A stretch of 64,000 nucleotides of DNA from Phallus indusiatus (taxonomy: Eukaryota; Basidiomycota; Agaricomycetes; Phallales; Phallaceae). The DNA lies in NCBI GenBank assembly GCA_027605045.1, contig JAQFWX010000028.1:488964-552963 (forward strand), in the 5' to 3' direction. Shown here one piece after another: positions 36,145 to 48,201 of this stretch. The position numbers and the translations under genes were made by a program. Position 1 is the stretch's first letter. Every line of letters starts with the position of its first letter. Under the pieces are notes generated by a model. That model was not told where the DNA came from and did no database searches. It saw only the letters and a program-made list of their open reading frames with translations.

Positions 36145-36496
36145 TCAGACATGTGAAGTCTTTTCGTTGCTGGGACTGTCTTCCGAACCCCGTAACAGAC
36201 TCGGTGTATTCAAGTTCTCGTTGCCATGAACATTTGGTGTCTGTTCCGGACGACCAACCGCCCTGGCAAATTCAGTCTGGCGTTGCCTCTCTTTTTCACG
36301 ACGACGGTCCTCATCGCGTAATACACCTTTATACATTCTCTATGACAACCATGTATTTAGAAATGAGGAGACGAAACAAGATCGGAGTAAGGAAGCTTAC
36401 GTCGCGTTCCCATTCCTGCAAAAAATGAACACCCCAAATTGTGAAGCCCGACAATATCACCGAGCCAATAAGCACCGTTTTCGCTCTTCTACTCAT
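36145..36496 (-). CDS. PET117: Cytochrome c oxidase assembly protein PET117
   Basis: Small mitochondrial inner-membrane protein needed to build complex IV, coupling haem A synthesis to assembly. Two exons (36401-36496 and 36145-36339) sum to 291 nt, giving 96 residues. The N-terminus MSRRAKTVLIGSVILSGFTI and the following WGVHFLQEWERD form the single membrane segment and the start of the family motif. After the intron RMYKGVLRDEDRRREKERQR and QTEFARA complete the typical PET117 core. The tail of about 35 residues is extra and low in complexity. It is divergent from ZNHIT2, with 108 bp between start codons. Confidence 0.88.
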
Positions 36497-36604
36497 TGTG
36501 CACGAGAGAGAGAGAAATACAGCAAATTTGCCGCAAGAGACCACAAGTTGGCAATCGAAAAAGCGTATAAATTGCGCCCACGGTCACCCACATGTGACCT
36601 AAGC
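36497..36604. promoter_or_regulatory. Bidirectional promoter, PET117 / ZNHIT2
   Basis: Only 108 bp separate the divergent start codons, so both 5' UTRs and core promoters must lie here or overlap the genes. An A/G-rich CACGAGAGAGAGAG stretch is close to the PET117 start. Confidence 0.5.
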
Positions 36605-38184
36605 ATGAATCGCGTAAAACTCAACGTCAAGACACGAGCACCCATCGTTGAGCGGACAGACAGACCTCCTTGTGAAATGTGCGTGTCATAAAGTGGTTTC
36701 TGGATAATAAATAATAACCAACCAACCAGATGCAAGCGTCAAATATCGCGTTACGTTTGTCCAACGTGCAATCTGCCATACTGTTCCCTGGAATGCTTCA
36801 AGTCCGAGGTAAAGTTTTTTTTGAAGAATATATCTTCACCAATTGTCTTATTGGAATTATAGAGTCATGCAGAATGCTCAGAAACATTCTTTCGAAAAGA
36901 GATTGAAACCGAAATCAAGCTCGATCCTAAAAAGTCTACAGATGAAAAACGAGCGATGATGGAGCTATTACGCAAATTTGAAGAAGAGAGCGCACAGCAA
37001 CCAGATCTATTGACGGAGGGTCCTGATAATGATGATGATGAAGACCAAGATGACTTGGCTGGTAAACTTGAAGGTTTAGATTTAGGTTCGTGCCTTTCTT
37101 GAGCTATTAGCATTTCCTTGGAGCTATATATCCGACATGCTTAAACATTTCCTATTGAACAGATGAAACGGATACAAACGTAATATGGTCATTGTTATCA
37201 ACCGCCCAGCGCAATAAGTTCCTGCAAGCAGTGCGAGACCCGTCCAGCGAGCTAGCTCAGCAGCTCCTAGTGGGAGAAGAGTTATCTGAATTTCACCTTC
37301 AACCGTGGTGGGAGTCTCCTGCAATTCAATCGGAGGAGTCTACCTCAGCTGCCCCTAGATCGAGAGCTGTGCGATATGGAGCTACCCCCGATATGATGCC
37401 TATTCCAGAGCAGCTTCTTGCATCAGCTCAAAGTTCCATGCCGTCTCTATCAAATGTCACCTTGCTATACAATATACTTGCAACGTGGTACGTGTGTATG
37501 CATGCAGAAGTCACCCCTGAATGACGACGGCTGACTCGGGTTTATTAGCCTAGCGTATGCATATGTAACAAGAAAGCTATTGATCTCGCCTTTATCCTCC
37601 ATAAAGACCAATGATGCGGACCGAAAGATAGCAATTGATCTGTTCAAGCGGGTTGCGCCATTCTTGACTGACAAACGGTCAACACTGGTTTTCTCTAGTG
37701 TTGACGACATAGTTACGTTCTTCTGGTCTAAGCTTGACACGGTACGTAAGCGCGATTTCAAATAGTTGCCTCGCTTTTTCAGGTTCCAACAACATAATGA
37801 ACATTTCGCTAATTTCTTTCTTTTTTTTCCCTGGTCCTGATTGCACAGCTTTCAGACACTCCAACCGACACGTCTATCGCCAAACTTCTCACCGATACAG
37901 CATCGTTACTAACACCACAATCAATTACCACCATCAATCCGGATGACACTGGCACTGGTAATTTAATGAGTTTACCGTGCCGCACAACATTACTCGTTCT
38001 GTCGGATATCTCACGTCTATTCGCGGACATCAAATATATAACTCACAAGCTGAACTTCTACGCTGCGCAGTTGTGCGTGCACGACACGTTAACACTCAAA
38101 GCAGTTGTCGAAGAAACACGCATCACGGCTCTTAAATTACAACGATCTCAAGTCCGGAATCATATTACCGACCGGGACGAATAA
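36605..38184 (+). CDS. ZNHIT2: HIT-type zinc finger protein (ZNHIT2-like)
   Basis: Probably works with R2TP/RUVBL ATPases in snRNP and other complex assembly, as known for ZNHIT2. Six exons (36605-36682, 36737-36808, 36863-37085, 37163-37487, 37549-37741, 37849-38184) sum to 1227 nt, giving 408 residues. The zf-HIT domain is at residues 22-60: PPCEMCRQISRYVCPTCNLP, then YCSLECFKSESHAECSE, with the Cys/His ligands in order. An acidic stretch (DNDDDEDQDD) follows. The middle block WSLLSTAQRNKFLQAVRDP, with later WWESP, is typical of the ZNHIT2 branch. The C-terminal half is helical, with repeated Leu-rich segments. The start was chosen because an upstream ATG would overlap PET117. Confidence 0.88.
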
Positions 38185-40055
38185 CGTATTCGCGGGTCAA
38201 CTATTCGTGGTGGCTTGTTCGGCCGATCGATTCAATGACTGGCATACCCCTTCAAAAGGGAAGGAAAAGATGGAATCGACTATAGCCATCCTCGTTATCT
38301 TTCTGGGTAGCCAGGTCCGTCTAAGACGATTGGCTGATGCTGCATCTCCGTCCAAGTTTACCCAACCCTACGGGACCGGTGTTTCTCAAAAGATAATACG
38401 GGTAGGGACGAAATTACTTATTACTTCTCTACATCACCCGGCTACATAACCGTTACTGTCCCAAACCTGGAATTATTTCCGACAAAAAAGGCTGTACAGC
38501 CCCTAAGTAAGGGAAGGAAGGGGCTTATAGGCTTATGTATGTTACCCACATATATAGATATGGAGAGGGTTCATGGTCGGGTAATTGATCCTTGGGTTCG
38601 GGTTGACCCTGCGTACCACGCTTTTTCTTTTTCCTTTGGACATGAACATTTATGTATATGTAACGCAAACCTGAACACGTTCCCCGTAATGAATTGGTCA
38701 ACCTATATAAGGAAATTACTCTGTTTGGAGCTTTTGACAGAGAGATTCACACATGTACGCACAATAGCTCTTGAGAATCTAGTTTCCGAGTCTCGTCTTT
38801 TTCATAAACTGGATTCTTTTTTTCTTGTCTCGAGAGAACCTCTTAAAAGGCTTCCATATCATGCTCTTAAGGCCCCAAGGAACTTAATATTCCTCGTCTC
38901 AAATCACAGAATTATTATCCAACAGCGTACAACGTATGATAATGTAAAGGATCAACTGGACATCAATAATAATAATAACAACAAAAAAACTTCTTTGATT
39001 CTTTCTTCTTTGATTCTTTGATACTTCTTTTTGTTCGACTGTACATCTATCTAAACATCTCCCCAAAGAGATAAAAAGGAAAAAGGAAAGGGAAAAAAAG
39101 AAAAGAGAGGTAAAAAAAGGGAGGAAAATCCATAATGATAGCCGGGTCCTTGACGGAAGAGAAGAAGCTGGATGTGTGGGTGTAGAGAAGTGCGGATGGG
39201 AAGTGGAAGTGGATTGGATGGGAAGAGAAGGAAAAAAGGGAAATTACATGCATGGCAAGCAAAAGTGTGATGACAAATATGAAAAGGAAGAGGAGAAGGA
39301 AGAGGAAAGAGAAGGAAGAGAAGGAAAACCAAAACAAGACGACGACGGATGCGCGAATTGACTAAACTTGGTTACTTTGTGATGGGATGGGTGTATGGAT
39401 GAATGAATGAATGATGATGATGAATCGTGATGAGACGAAACACAGGGTAAGTTGGTTGTTGAACATAAAACAGTCCGCCAAGACAATTGACGAAAAGAGA
39501 GAGAGAAGAACAAGAGGAAACAAATAGGTAATGTGTAAGTGTGACATCTCGGAAAAAAAAGACACAAATAATTGGCCGAAGCGGGGAAAGAAAATAATAA
39601 TTGATAAAGGGAGAGAAAGAAAGAGAGAAAAAGAGAGAGGGATCGCCAAAATACATAAAAAAACAGTTTTTTTCTTCTTATTCTGCTTTGCTTGAATTGA
39701 CTTTGTTTGAGAAAATGTGAGACAACATCTTGATGGCACAGGTATGAGAGAGAAAGAGAGAGAAAGAGAAAAGAGACGGGAAACCGTCTAATAAAACAAA
39801 CGGAAAAAGAAAAGAACCACGGCCGTGTAAATGTGGAATGTCGTGAAAAGATCTTTGGGAAAGGATACAAAATAAGACAAGAACGACGCTGGCAATAAAT
39901 CTGATGAGAAAAAAAAAAGAAAATGTTGGATATAGAATGAAGCAAAAAAAAAAAACACAAAAGATAAAAGAAAAATTTATGAAGCAAAAAAAGAGACCCA
40001 GATGGAAAGATCGGTATGAATGAGAACACAGCCACCCTCCTCTTTCTTCCTCCTC
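38185..40055. other. Intergenic, with a purine-rich tract
   Basis: 38185-39040 shows no gene (the ORF at 38539-39021 has no family features). 39060-40055 is strongly purine-rich on the plus strand, so the transcript of the GATA gene would carry a long C/U-rich 3' UTR or flank. Long minus-strand ORFs in this part are artefacts of composition (Phe/Ser/Leu repeats). Confidence 0.55.
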
Positions 40056-43000
40056 TTAATCCATGGGCTGCATCATAGACTCGAACATCTCCACAATAGA
40101 ATTAGCAGAATCAGCGGCGTTTGAATTCGAATCGAACATATTATTAGCGTCGTCCCTATTCCAATAGCTGGGAAGCATCGGCGGGTGCACGTAGCCAGGC
40201 ATGGGAGATTGCTGCCCTTGCGGTAACATCTGCGGCTGTATATACGACATCATCGTGACATCCTCATTAGGAAGCATCTGAGTATGATGATGATGCATAT
40301 AGGAGTTTGATGATGATGATGCCGAAGCTGAAGCTGAAGCTGATGACGATGAGTTTGTCGTTGTTGTGTTTGTTGATGGTGAGGATGATGACAGGTCGGT
40401 GGCCGCCGAAGAAGGAAGCACCATAGGAGGATGGAAACCGGGTGGAACCACGTCATCGGGAATAGCCATAGGCGGATGCAACTTATCCCATGAATACAAG
40501 TTATCGTACCCATCGTACGACGAATAGATAGATGAGAACGGTAAAGAATAGACTGAGAATGTAGGCGACGCTCCGGGTGATCTGCTACTGCTGTTTAGGG
40601 AAGTAGCTGAAGGAGGCGGATCAGTAGGCGGTGAAGAGCTTTCGTGAGAAGCAGAGGAAAGACGGCGACGCTTGTTGTTTCCTTCAATACTATAAGCCGA
40701 GGATTCCCCATTGATCGACGTCTGGATCGGTGGAAGGTCGGAGACGGATGAGGCGTATTGATAGAGATAGTCCGGATGATACGGTCCGGGGAAATAAGGA
40801 AAATTGCTTGTCGTTCCGTTGCCACCGCCATTACCAGCACCAACACCACTGCCATTACCACTACCGCTGCTATTAGAATTATCACCGTTAGTATTGTTGT
40901 TGTTGCTGCTAGAACCCGACGTCGATGTAGTTGTAGTATTAGCGCCACCGTTATTGCTGTTGCTGTTACCACCGCTTCTAATAATAATATTATTCGTCGT
41001 ATCTTGATCTTGCATCATCGTAGAGCTCAACATCGTATCGTTCGCAATCGCACTATCTTTCGTACCGTAGTCCGCTCTTGAAGACGAACCGGTAGAAGTG
41101 GTAGACGTGTAGTCGTAAGAAAACTGCGGAGTCTTCTGTTCGTCTTGCGATTGTTCATCCTCAGTGACTGCAGCAGGCTGAGGGCTCGGAACGCGGGCGG
41201 GCGAAGTCCGCCGACTGGCACCGGGGCTAGCAGAGGGAATCTCAGAACTAGAACGAACCAAGCCAGCTCGTTTTAACTCGTGCCTTGATCGTTTACGAAC
41301 AACATCCGACTTCATTGACAATGGACGATTAGTCCCGTGAAGTTTGTAACTGAAAAAAAAAGAAGAGATTTCAGTTAACCTGTGTGCAGATTAAAACGAC
41401 AAAAATACTTACTACAACCCACAACTGCACAAACAAACAGAAAAAAAGGGACGGGAAAAGGTAAAGGCTTCACGAAACCTGTTCGGTAACCTTGAAGGGT
41501 GGATTTAAAACTTACGCATTGCAAACAGTTTTGCCTTCGTCGTCTTTCCGCCACAGAGGTGTTGCCGTCGTATGGCAGTTAAAGCATTTCGCTGCTACAA
41601 AGAAAAACAAGGGATCAGATGTTAAACAAAAAAACCAACAAGCTAATTTCACTATTATTACGTACCGCCGACTACTTCTGCATCAACCGAACGAGTATGG
41701 GAATGGTGTCCGCCACGGGTATTATCACCGCTCTGAGTTCTCATAGTCTTGGGACGAGGTCGTTTATGCTAAAAAAAAAAAAACAAAACAAACCAATAAG
41801 TAAACGACATGCACATTAAACAAATACAAGCGGTTAAAAAGAATTCTTGCCAGTTTGCAGTAAAGACCACACGCATTGCAGTTCAATTCGTCATTCAATC
41901 CACGCCGCCACAAAGGAGTATGCGTAGCTCCGCAGTTCGAGCACTCGGTTTTGGTTCCAGCGGGTGTCGAAATAGGAATAACAGTCGCGCCTGGTGCATT
42001 TGACGGTCTGGTTGAAGTAGAAGTAGGTCCCGGTGCCGAACCGTTCGAAGAAGAGGAAGAAGAAGACGATGATGGTGCGGGAGGTGGAGGAGGTGGAGGA
42101 GGTGGAGGGTTGTTCATTAAAGCCATAGGGTTTAAAGTAGTCGCCTGCTGAACCTGAGCCTGGTTGTTATTTGAATTGGAAGAAACAGAAGATTGCCGTT
42201 GACGAGAATTGGTGGTGGTGGTGGATGAACGTCTAGAAAGATAAGAAGGAGAAATGTAGGGAGAGGAGGAAGATGCAGATGATGATGATAATGAAGTTGA
42301 TGATGATGAAGACTGTTGTTGTTGTTGCTGCTGCTGCTGTAATGCTATTGCGTTTTCTGCTACTGCCTGAGACATGACGCTGTTCTTGAGACTCGCTTCA
42401 GCAGCAAGTCGAGCATTCTCAGCCTCGATCCATTTTGCCATTTCGAAGCTGTTGTCGAATACAGTCTTTGGCTCGGTAGGTTCCTGTTTGGCAGCGGCAG
42501 TAGCAGCGACAGTGGCAATAGCTTCAGTCTCAGTCTCGGTTTCAATTTCGGGTTCGAGTGCGTTTGGGTTCGGAGTCGTAGTCGTAGTAGTGTCGTTATT
42601 GTCGTTAGGAGAAGCAAGATCGGAAACGTTACTTTCTTTCATAGTTCGGTCGCTCTCGGCATTCGCAGCAGCAGCATTGAAGGCGTTGGCATTAGCTTCC
42701 TCTTCAGCAGCCTGAGACGCATCAATAGAAGCAAGAACTTGCTCCCAGCAGGTCGGACTCTCGCCGTCCACTTCCAAGAGCTCGTCCAGCGGTAGCTCGA
42801 TTGTAGGTCTGGAAATACCCAGTCCTGAGCTGGGTGAAACTTCGTTAATGTATGTCATTGGAACATCTTCGCCGTAGGTCGAGCTGGTAGCGTAGGAAGG
42901 GGACGGGTAGAGGATTGCTGTAGGACCAAAGTTGTTGGAGAAGATGCTGGGAAGACGGACCGCAGCCTGCTGAGGGTGATATTGAGAAGTCGGGGAAGAA

Positions 43001-43978
43001 GAAGTTACAGTGTAATTGGGAGTAGTAGAAGCAGCCTCGGCCATGAGTTGATCTTCGTCATTATTAGAAGACCCATTAGTACCACCGTTCGAGAGCTGAC
43101 CATTATTACTATTAATATTACTATTAGCCTCCTTTTGCGCCGTAGAAACATTGACATTTTTGGAGATGACACTGAGATTGACTTTCAGAGCCGGCTCCTT
43201 GAAAGTCGTTGTTTGCTGCTTTTTGCCTGAGGTGGCGGGGGAAGAAACTACGAGCTTGGACTTGGTACCATTGACGAGACCGTTTGAGTTTGAGCTCGGG
43301 GTGGCTGTCGCCACCGTGGGCGCGGTAGAGGTGGTCAAAGCTGCAGTCGTACCGTTGGTGGCTGTCGGCTGGGTGGGAGTAGGATTATCGAGGGAAAAAG
43401 TGAACTGCATGCGACGAATGCCACCCGATTGTGCGGCACCTTCGCGGAGTCGCTCGATTTCTTCAGCACGGCGTCGCATCTTGTCGGAGGACTGGGTACG
43501 TTTATACCCTGGAGCACGAAGCTCTTCAATATTCCTGGATGTATGTAAATGAGATTACGGGTTGAAGAGAGCCTTTGAAAAGGAGAGAGAATAAGAAGGG
43601 AAATGAGGACGAACTTTCCCTTTTCCCTGTCGAGCTTGTCACCCATGTTGCGGGAGAGTTTCTTGAATTCGCGCTTGGACTTTGCATTGTCTGACTCGAC
43701 CATGATGTTATGGAGGTGCCAGAGGCGCCAGCTGAGGTTTTCAAGACGCTGACCCTGCTCGAGATGAGCAGCAACTTTGGTGCATACTTTCCATGTTTTG
43801 GTGAGAGAATCGCCGTCGTTCATGTTGTGAAAGGCGACAAAAGACTTGTTGCCCTGTTGGATAAGGAGAGCGGAATATATATAAAAATATATAAATCACG
43901 GCATGAATATGGGGATTTATAGCAGAAAAACAAAGGCAGCAGGCAACGTGCCTTGAACTTGAGAATGAAGGGCGCCAT
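40056..43978 (-). CDS. Two-finger GATA transcription factor with N-terminal DUF1752-like domain
   Basis: DNA-binding regulator recognising GATA sites. Seven exons (43952-43978, 43615-43853, 41851-43534, 41666-41768, 41516-41594, 41413-41424, 40056-41349) sum to 3438 nt, giving 1145 residues. After MAPFILKFKGNKSF the block DSLTKTWKVCTKVAAHLEQ and the following ENLSWRLWHLHNIMVES resemble DUF1752, known from AreA/Gaf1-type nitrogen regulators. Finger 1 is CSNCGATHTPLWRRGLNDEL then NCNACGLYCKLHKRPRPKTM. Finger 2 is CFNCHTTATPLWRKDDEGKT then VCNACGLYYKLHGTNRP, followed by the basic MKSDVVRKRSRHEL. Long Ser/Asn/Gln/Pro-rich linkers flank the fingers. Two introns start with GC (41769-41850 and 43854-43951). 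The N-terminal exon is inferred from the open frame and splice sites. Target pathway unknown (nitrogen or iron are candidates). Confidence 0.9.
41413..41424 (-). other. 12-nt internal exon in GATA finger 2
   Basis: The exon reads TTGTGGGTTGTA, after a GTGCAG acceptor and before a GTAAGT donor. Codons GC|T TGT GGG TTG TA|T give A-CGL-Y, so this exon alone supplies the fourth zinc-binding Cys of finger 2 (CNACGLYYKLH). Confidence 0.85.
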
Positions 43979-46900
43979 TGGGAGGGGGTTAATGGATTAT
44001 GAAAAGCAGCGTCTTGAAAAAGAATCAGCAGTAGCACGAAAAGAGGGAGACTCTGAAAGAATAAAAACGTAAAATCGATGGTTGAGAGAGAACGAAAAGG
44101 ATGGTGGTGACGGAGGAGGAAACCAAAAAAAGAAAAAACTCTCAAAGAAAATAATATTTGGGCCTCGAGTTATGTTCCGAAGTGGGAATCTCCGGCGCTT
44201 CTTTTGCACTGCACAGCACGTTGCAATTCAGGCTCGAGCCAATTCGAAAGAATGATGACTAATTTACGCGGCAAAAATTATGGCAAAAAAATTATAATAT
44301 ATATATCCCGCAAAATTAATTCGATACTTGTCCTTTTTTTAATTTACACACCAGCGAGGATGCGGTCACGGGGTCGCATCGAGATACTCGACAGTGTCCA
44401 ATTCCCGCACCGAATTTTCCGACCTTTTGGTTGTGTTTTAACACGTTCCCCGGCCATGCAATTTGTCCCATCATTCCTGCAATAATCTACATTCTGTGTC
44501 AAAGATTTCTTTGTCCATTCCCGGCATATGCAGGAAAGTCAGTTCAGTTTTATGCAGGGACACCCATGAATCTTATCTATTTCGCTTCCCAGAGGGAGGA
44601 AACAACAACTCTGTCCAAAAGATGATCGACCACGTTGTACATATTCCAAACGGCTAGCCAGGTCAAGCCTCTTGTTATTCGATCAATTCAGTCCCCTCGC
44701 ACCACCCCCTCTTTCCCCCTTCACGACTGACCCCCCAAATGTTCTTCTGTCAGGCGCGGTGGGAATTCACCCGGTCACTCGCGAGAGTGTCGCGACGTCT
44801 AAATTTGAAATCACTTCATATAGCGAACACCCCCCCTCCCCCCACCTCGACTACTATCCCCATCAAAAATATGTCATGATCGTTGTGCTATTGTATTCCT
44901 TGCGAACACTCGGAAGTCTGCCACTTTCGTAAATATTAAAACCGGTTTATATAAATATATATGTCTTCGCACCTTATTGAAATGCTCTCTTTTCTTTAAG
45001 AAGCTCTTGGTGATATTATTATTATTGTTGGTGTTGTTGTATTCAAATTAAGCCAACACCAGATTTAATTCAGCTAGTTATTCGAAGCACCCTTTTGAAC
45101 GGCTCACACTGGCACAATGATCTTTCCTGGAGAGGTGCCTTTACCTCATGGCAAAAGTCTGAGGGAGATATGGATAAACTCACCATGCGTGCGTGCGGGG
45201 TAGAAACCTTGTTCGAGTGCACATATCATATCATATCATACCATACATGCATATCAATAGAACTGGTCCGTAGTATCAAAAAAAACAAAAACAAAAACAA
45301 ACCGTAATGGCAGAAATCCAACGAGCCTTGCGTAAAATCCGTTATCAGTTTCATGCACGCCATATGTTTTACCACGGTCTGGATATCTCTTTCCTTGTAA
45401 GGGAGTAAGCGTGCGTGAACTGACCAGTGGCGATCTCCCTCCATGACCGACTACCCGAGTATGTATGCATCTCAAATCGTCGTTCTTCTCAGGTTAGAAG
45501 CAGAAAGGGCACTAAACTAATACATTATAAACAAAATGGTTGACTGACCCGGACTAAACCTGATATTGATGGCTGATACATTATACGTATACGGTATGCA
45601 GTGCACTGCCTTCTTCAAAAGCCGAAGGGAAAAACTCAAAGCCACAGTTATATTAAATTCACGTGCATATTCTCATACTATATGCAAAAGCAACCAGCCA
45701 GCCAACCAATTGATTGCGCCAGCTGCGAAGCTTACCTATGATAGGTCACTGACAGAAGGGGTCTAGTCCCCGAATCGCTGTGCGTGTCAGCGTGTGTGCC
45801 GCCGGTGAGTCATTCATAGTAATGTAAGTAGTCATCACTGATCACTGGGTGTTGGATCGCCAGCACGGATGGATCAAAGCCTTCGCGCGTCCATGCATGC
45901 ATATGGCGAATCCACCATTATCTAGGCACTATCGTTTCAATCCACGAGAAAAGAAGATGATGACCTTCGTAGTTTCATGAAATAATTCCGAGGTGATAGA
46001 TGCCACAGAGGGAGAGAGGGGGGGAAAGAGAAGGGAAAGAAGAAGAGAAAAAGAACTTCGTTTTCTTAAATTAAACGGTGCATGCCAGGGTCCATTATCA
46101 TTACCACAAACTGACCAAGGTTATCAGCGAAGCCGGTCGGTGGTTGAGTTTCGAAAGCTGGCCTCTAGTCTATAACGGGTAAACCGTGTCTGGCAAAACA
46201 TAACAACAACAAGGTTTGTTTGAGGCGTTGTGGTTCAGGCATGGTGATGACAGACGCATGCATGCCAAAAGAAGTGCGGGGTAAAGGGATCGATCGCATC
46301 ATCATCATACTTCATCCTATAGTTTTGCACGCACTAGAATAATGGAATAATGATACACACCTCAAGTGCGTGTTTTTATTTAAAAAAGAAGGTTTTGCTC
46401 GGCATTGGAGATTGACACAGAAATGCCGGCGGGGGGTACTATTGGCTTCGAGATTCGTTTTGTAATCTCGGAGAATGTTACAGTCCTACCCCTTAAAAGG
46501 GAAGACGTCAATTTTTTGGAAAATCGGAAGTTTGCGTACAAAACGTGGAGGACCCGTGGTCGAAACTTAACAACAACAACAATCGAACGTGAACATTTTC
46601 AAAGATCCCTATCTCGCAGCATTCCTCGAAACGAAAAAGGAAGAGACCTCGATTTCGCTAGCACTAGACCTTAATTGAATTTAGTATCATGCATACACTC
46701 CCTCGATTTTTTTCTGATGATGATTCTGGAACCCTAAACATTTTCAATAAGCATTAGTAAACTTGAATCTTGAAAACCGCAAGAAAGCAATGTTGTTTGC
46801 ATGCCAGATTACCTTTAAAGGATCGCAGCGTTTCATGGTTCTCAATCTCAGCTTCTTCTCCATAGCCACTAGTATGTAGTTGAAGAAGAAGCAAATGATG

Positions 46901-47482
46901 GACATGGACAAGTTCTAAACTTGAGTGTATGTTCTGACTGGCAACCGATACCCACTAATAACAAACTAACGTCATAGAACTCAGGGCCTTCCCCAAAAAT
47001 AACATCCCGATAAAGCAAAGATTAAAATTAATCGAAACAAAAACCTTGTCGGATGCGAAACGAGAAACGAAAACAAGCAAGTCATGTAAATTTTAATCTG
47101 ACGAGTCTGACTAACACACACACATACAATCGCTTGTCCCTTTCGGGAATCGGCAGCTTATATTAGAATGCGAGAATTACTGAATCCGATGTTCAAGACT
47201 CGCGAGCGAGAGAAGGTACCTTCCGTTCCTCGAAATACTCAGCTATTCAGTGAATTCTAAATTCTGAATTCAATAAATGATCAATGACCACACACAAGTG
47301 TTTTTTCCTTTCTTCTAAAATTCCGAGATTTTCATTGCGAGTTACGGAGTTCTCATGAAATTTGATGTGGGGAGAGAGTGAGAGAGACTCACAGAAAAAG
47401 AAGAACAGGAAGTCTGGCAGTCTGGCACGAAACAGCTTAATTAACGCGTTGTAGACCGCTATGTGCGCTCCAAATGCTCCAA

Positions 47483-47530
47483 TTCGTCAATTCGTCATTT
47501 CGTCATTTCGTCATTTCGTCATTTCGTCAT
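47483..47530. repeat. 8-bp tandem repeat, six units
   Basis: Six head-to-tail copies of TTCGTCAT (the first ends AA). A simple microsatellite in intergenic DNA; no coding role seen. Confidence 0.85.
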
Positions 47531-47805
47531 TCATTCCGATCCGCTTAAATAGAAATTCAAATTTTATTTTTAGAAGCGCAAGTTTTTTAGGTCACCGATG
47601 TGTCACATCTTTTTTTTAATTTAAATCTGGTAGTGGTGCCTTGAACCTTGTTTTTTCATTTGCATTTGCGGCGCGCTCACGTAAACCACACAGGGCAAAG
47701 AAAGAAGTAAGCCTGAGATTTAGAGAAGGGGTGTGCGCCCAAATGCAGAAAAATTAGGAAACAAGAAACCCACACACATTTGTTCTCAAGTCTTTCGGCT
47801 ATTTT

Positions 47806-48201
47806 TTAGCTGGAAATCTCCATCATAGACTGATATTCTTTCTCCTTACAGTCATCATCATCGCTTTTGGTTTCTTTTTCTTCACCAACAAGTACTATCA
47901 CCGAGTTTTGAATTTTGGTTGCGTGGTACCACTGACAACTCGCACGTGCGACTGCGATTTTCAATGCCGTCGGTTCAATTCGTTTTCCAAGATAGCCTCT
48001 AAAAACGTGGACACTGCCAGAGAGTCGAGACGTGGTAAAAAGACACCAAGTTAACTTCCCGTGTTGAATTCTGATTGGCTGTTTTGAGCTCTGCTTCGAT
48101 AATACCTTCAATATCTTCGTGGGTTCCTGGTACGTATGTATTACTGATAGTGGCACCCCGTGATGCCGCGCCACTGAGGTTGCACCTTGGGTAGAATACA
48201 T
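47806..48201 (-). CDS. Hypothetical ORF of 131 codons
   Basis: Open frame with VHVFRGYLGKRIEPTALKIA and ARASCQWYHATKIQNSVIVL, then an acidic stretch (KSDDDDCKEKEYQSM) before the stop. The middle looks protein-like rather than low in complexity. No family is recognised. The first ATG overlaps a good splice donor (ACG|GTAAGG), so the true 5' end may differ. It may be the last exon of a larger gene or a relic. Confidence 0.3.
   Translation of the reverse strand: MYSTQGATSVARHHGVPLSVIHTYQEPTKILKVLSKQSSKQPIRIQHGKLTWCLFTTSRLSGSVHVFRGYLGKRIEPTALKIAVARASCQWYHATKIQNSVIVLVGEEKETKSDDDDCKEKEYQSMMEISS

Noticed and set aside
38539..39021. 160-codon plus-strand ORF after ZNHIT2
   Set aside because: No family features and an Asn/Lys-rich end from an AAT/AAC run; probably chance.
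39244..40035. 263-codon minus-strand ORF
   Set aside because: Composed of Phe/Ser/Leu-rich low complexity caused by a polypurine tract on the other strand; no domain, and it lies directly behind the GATA stop codon.
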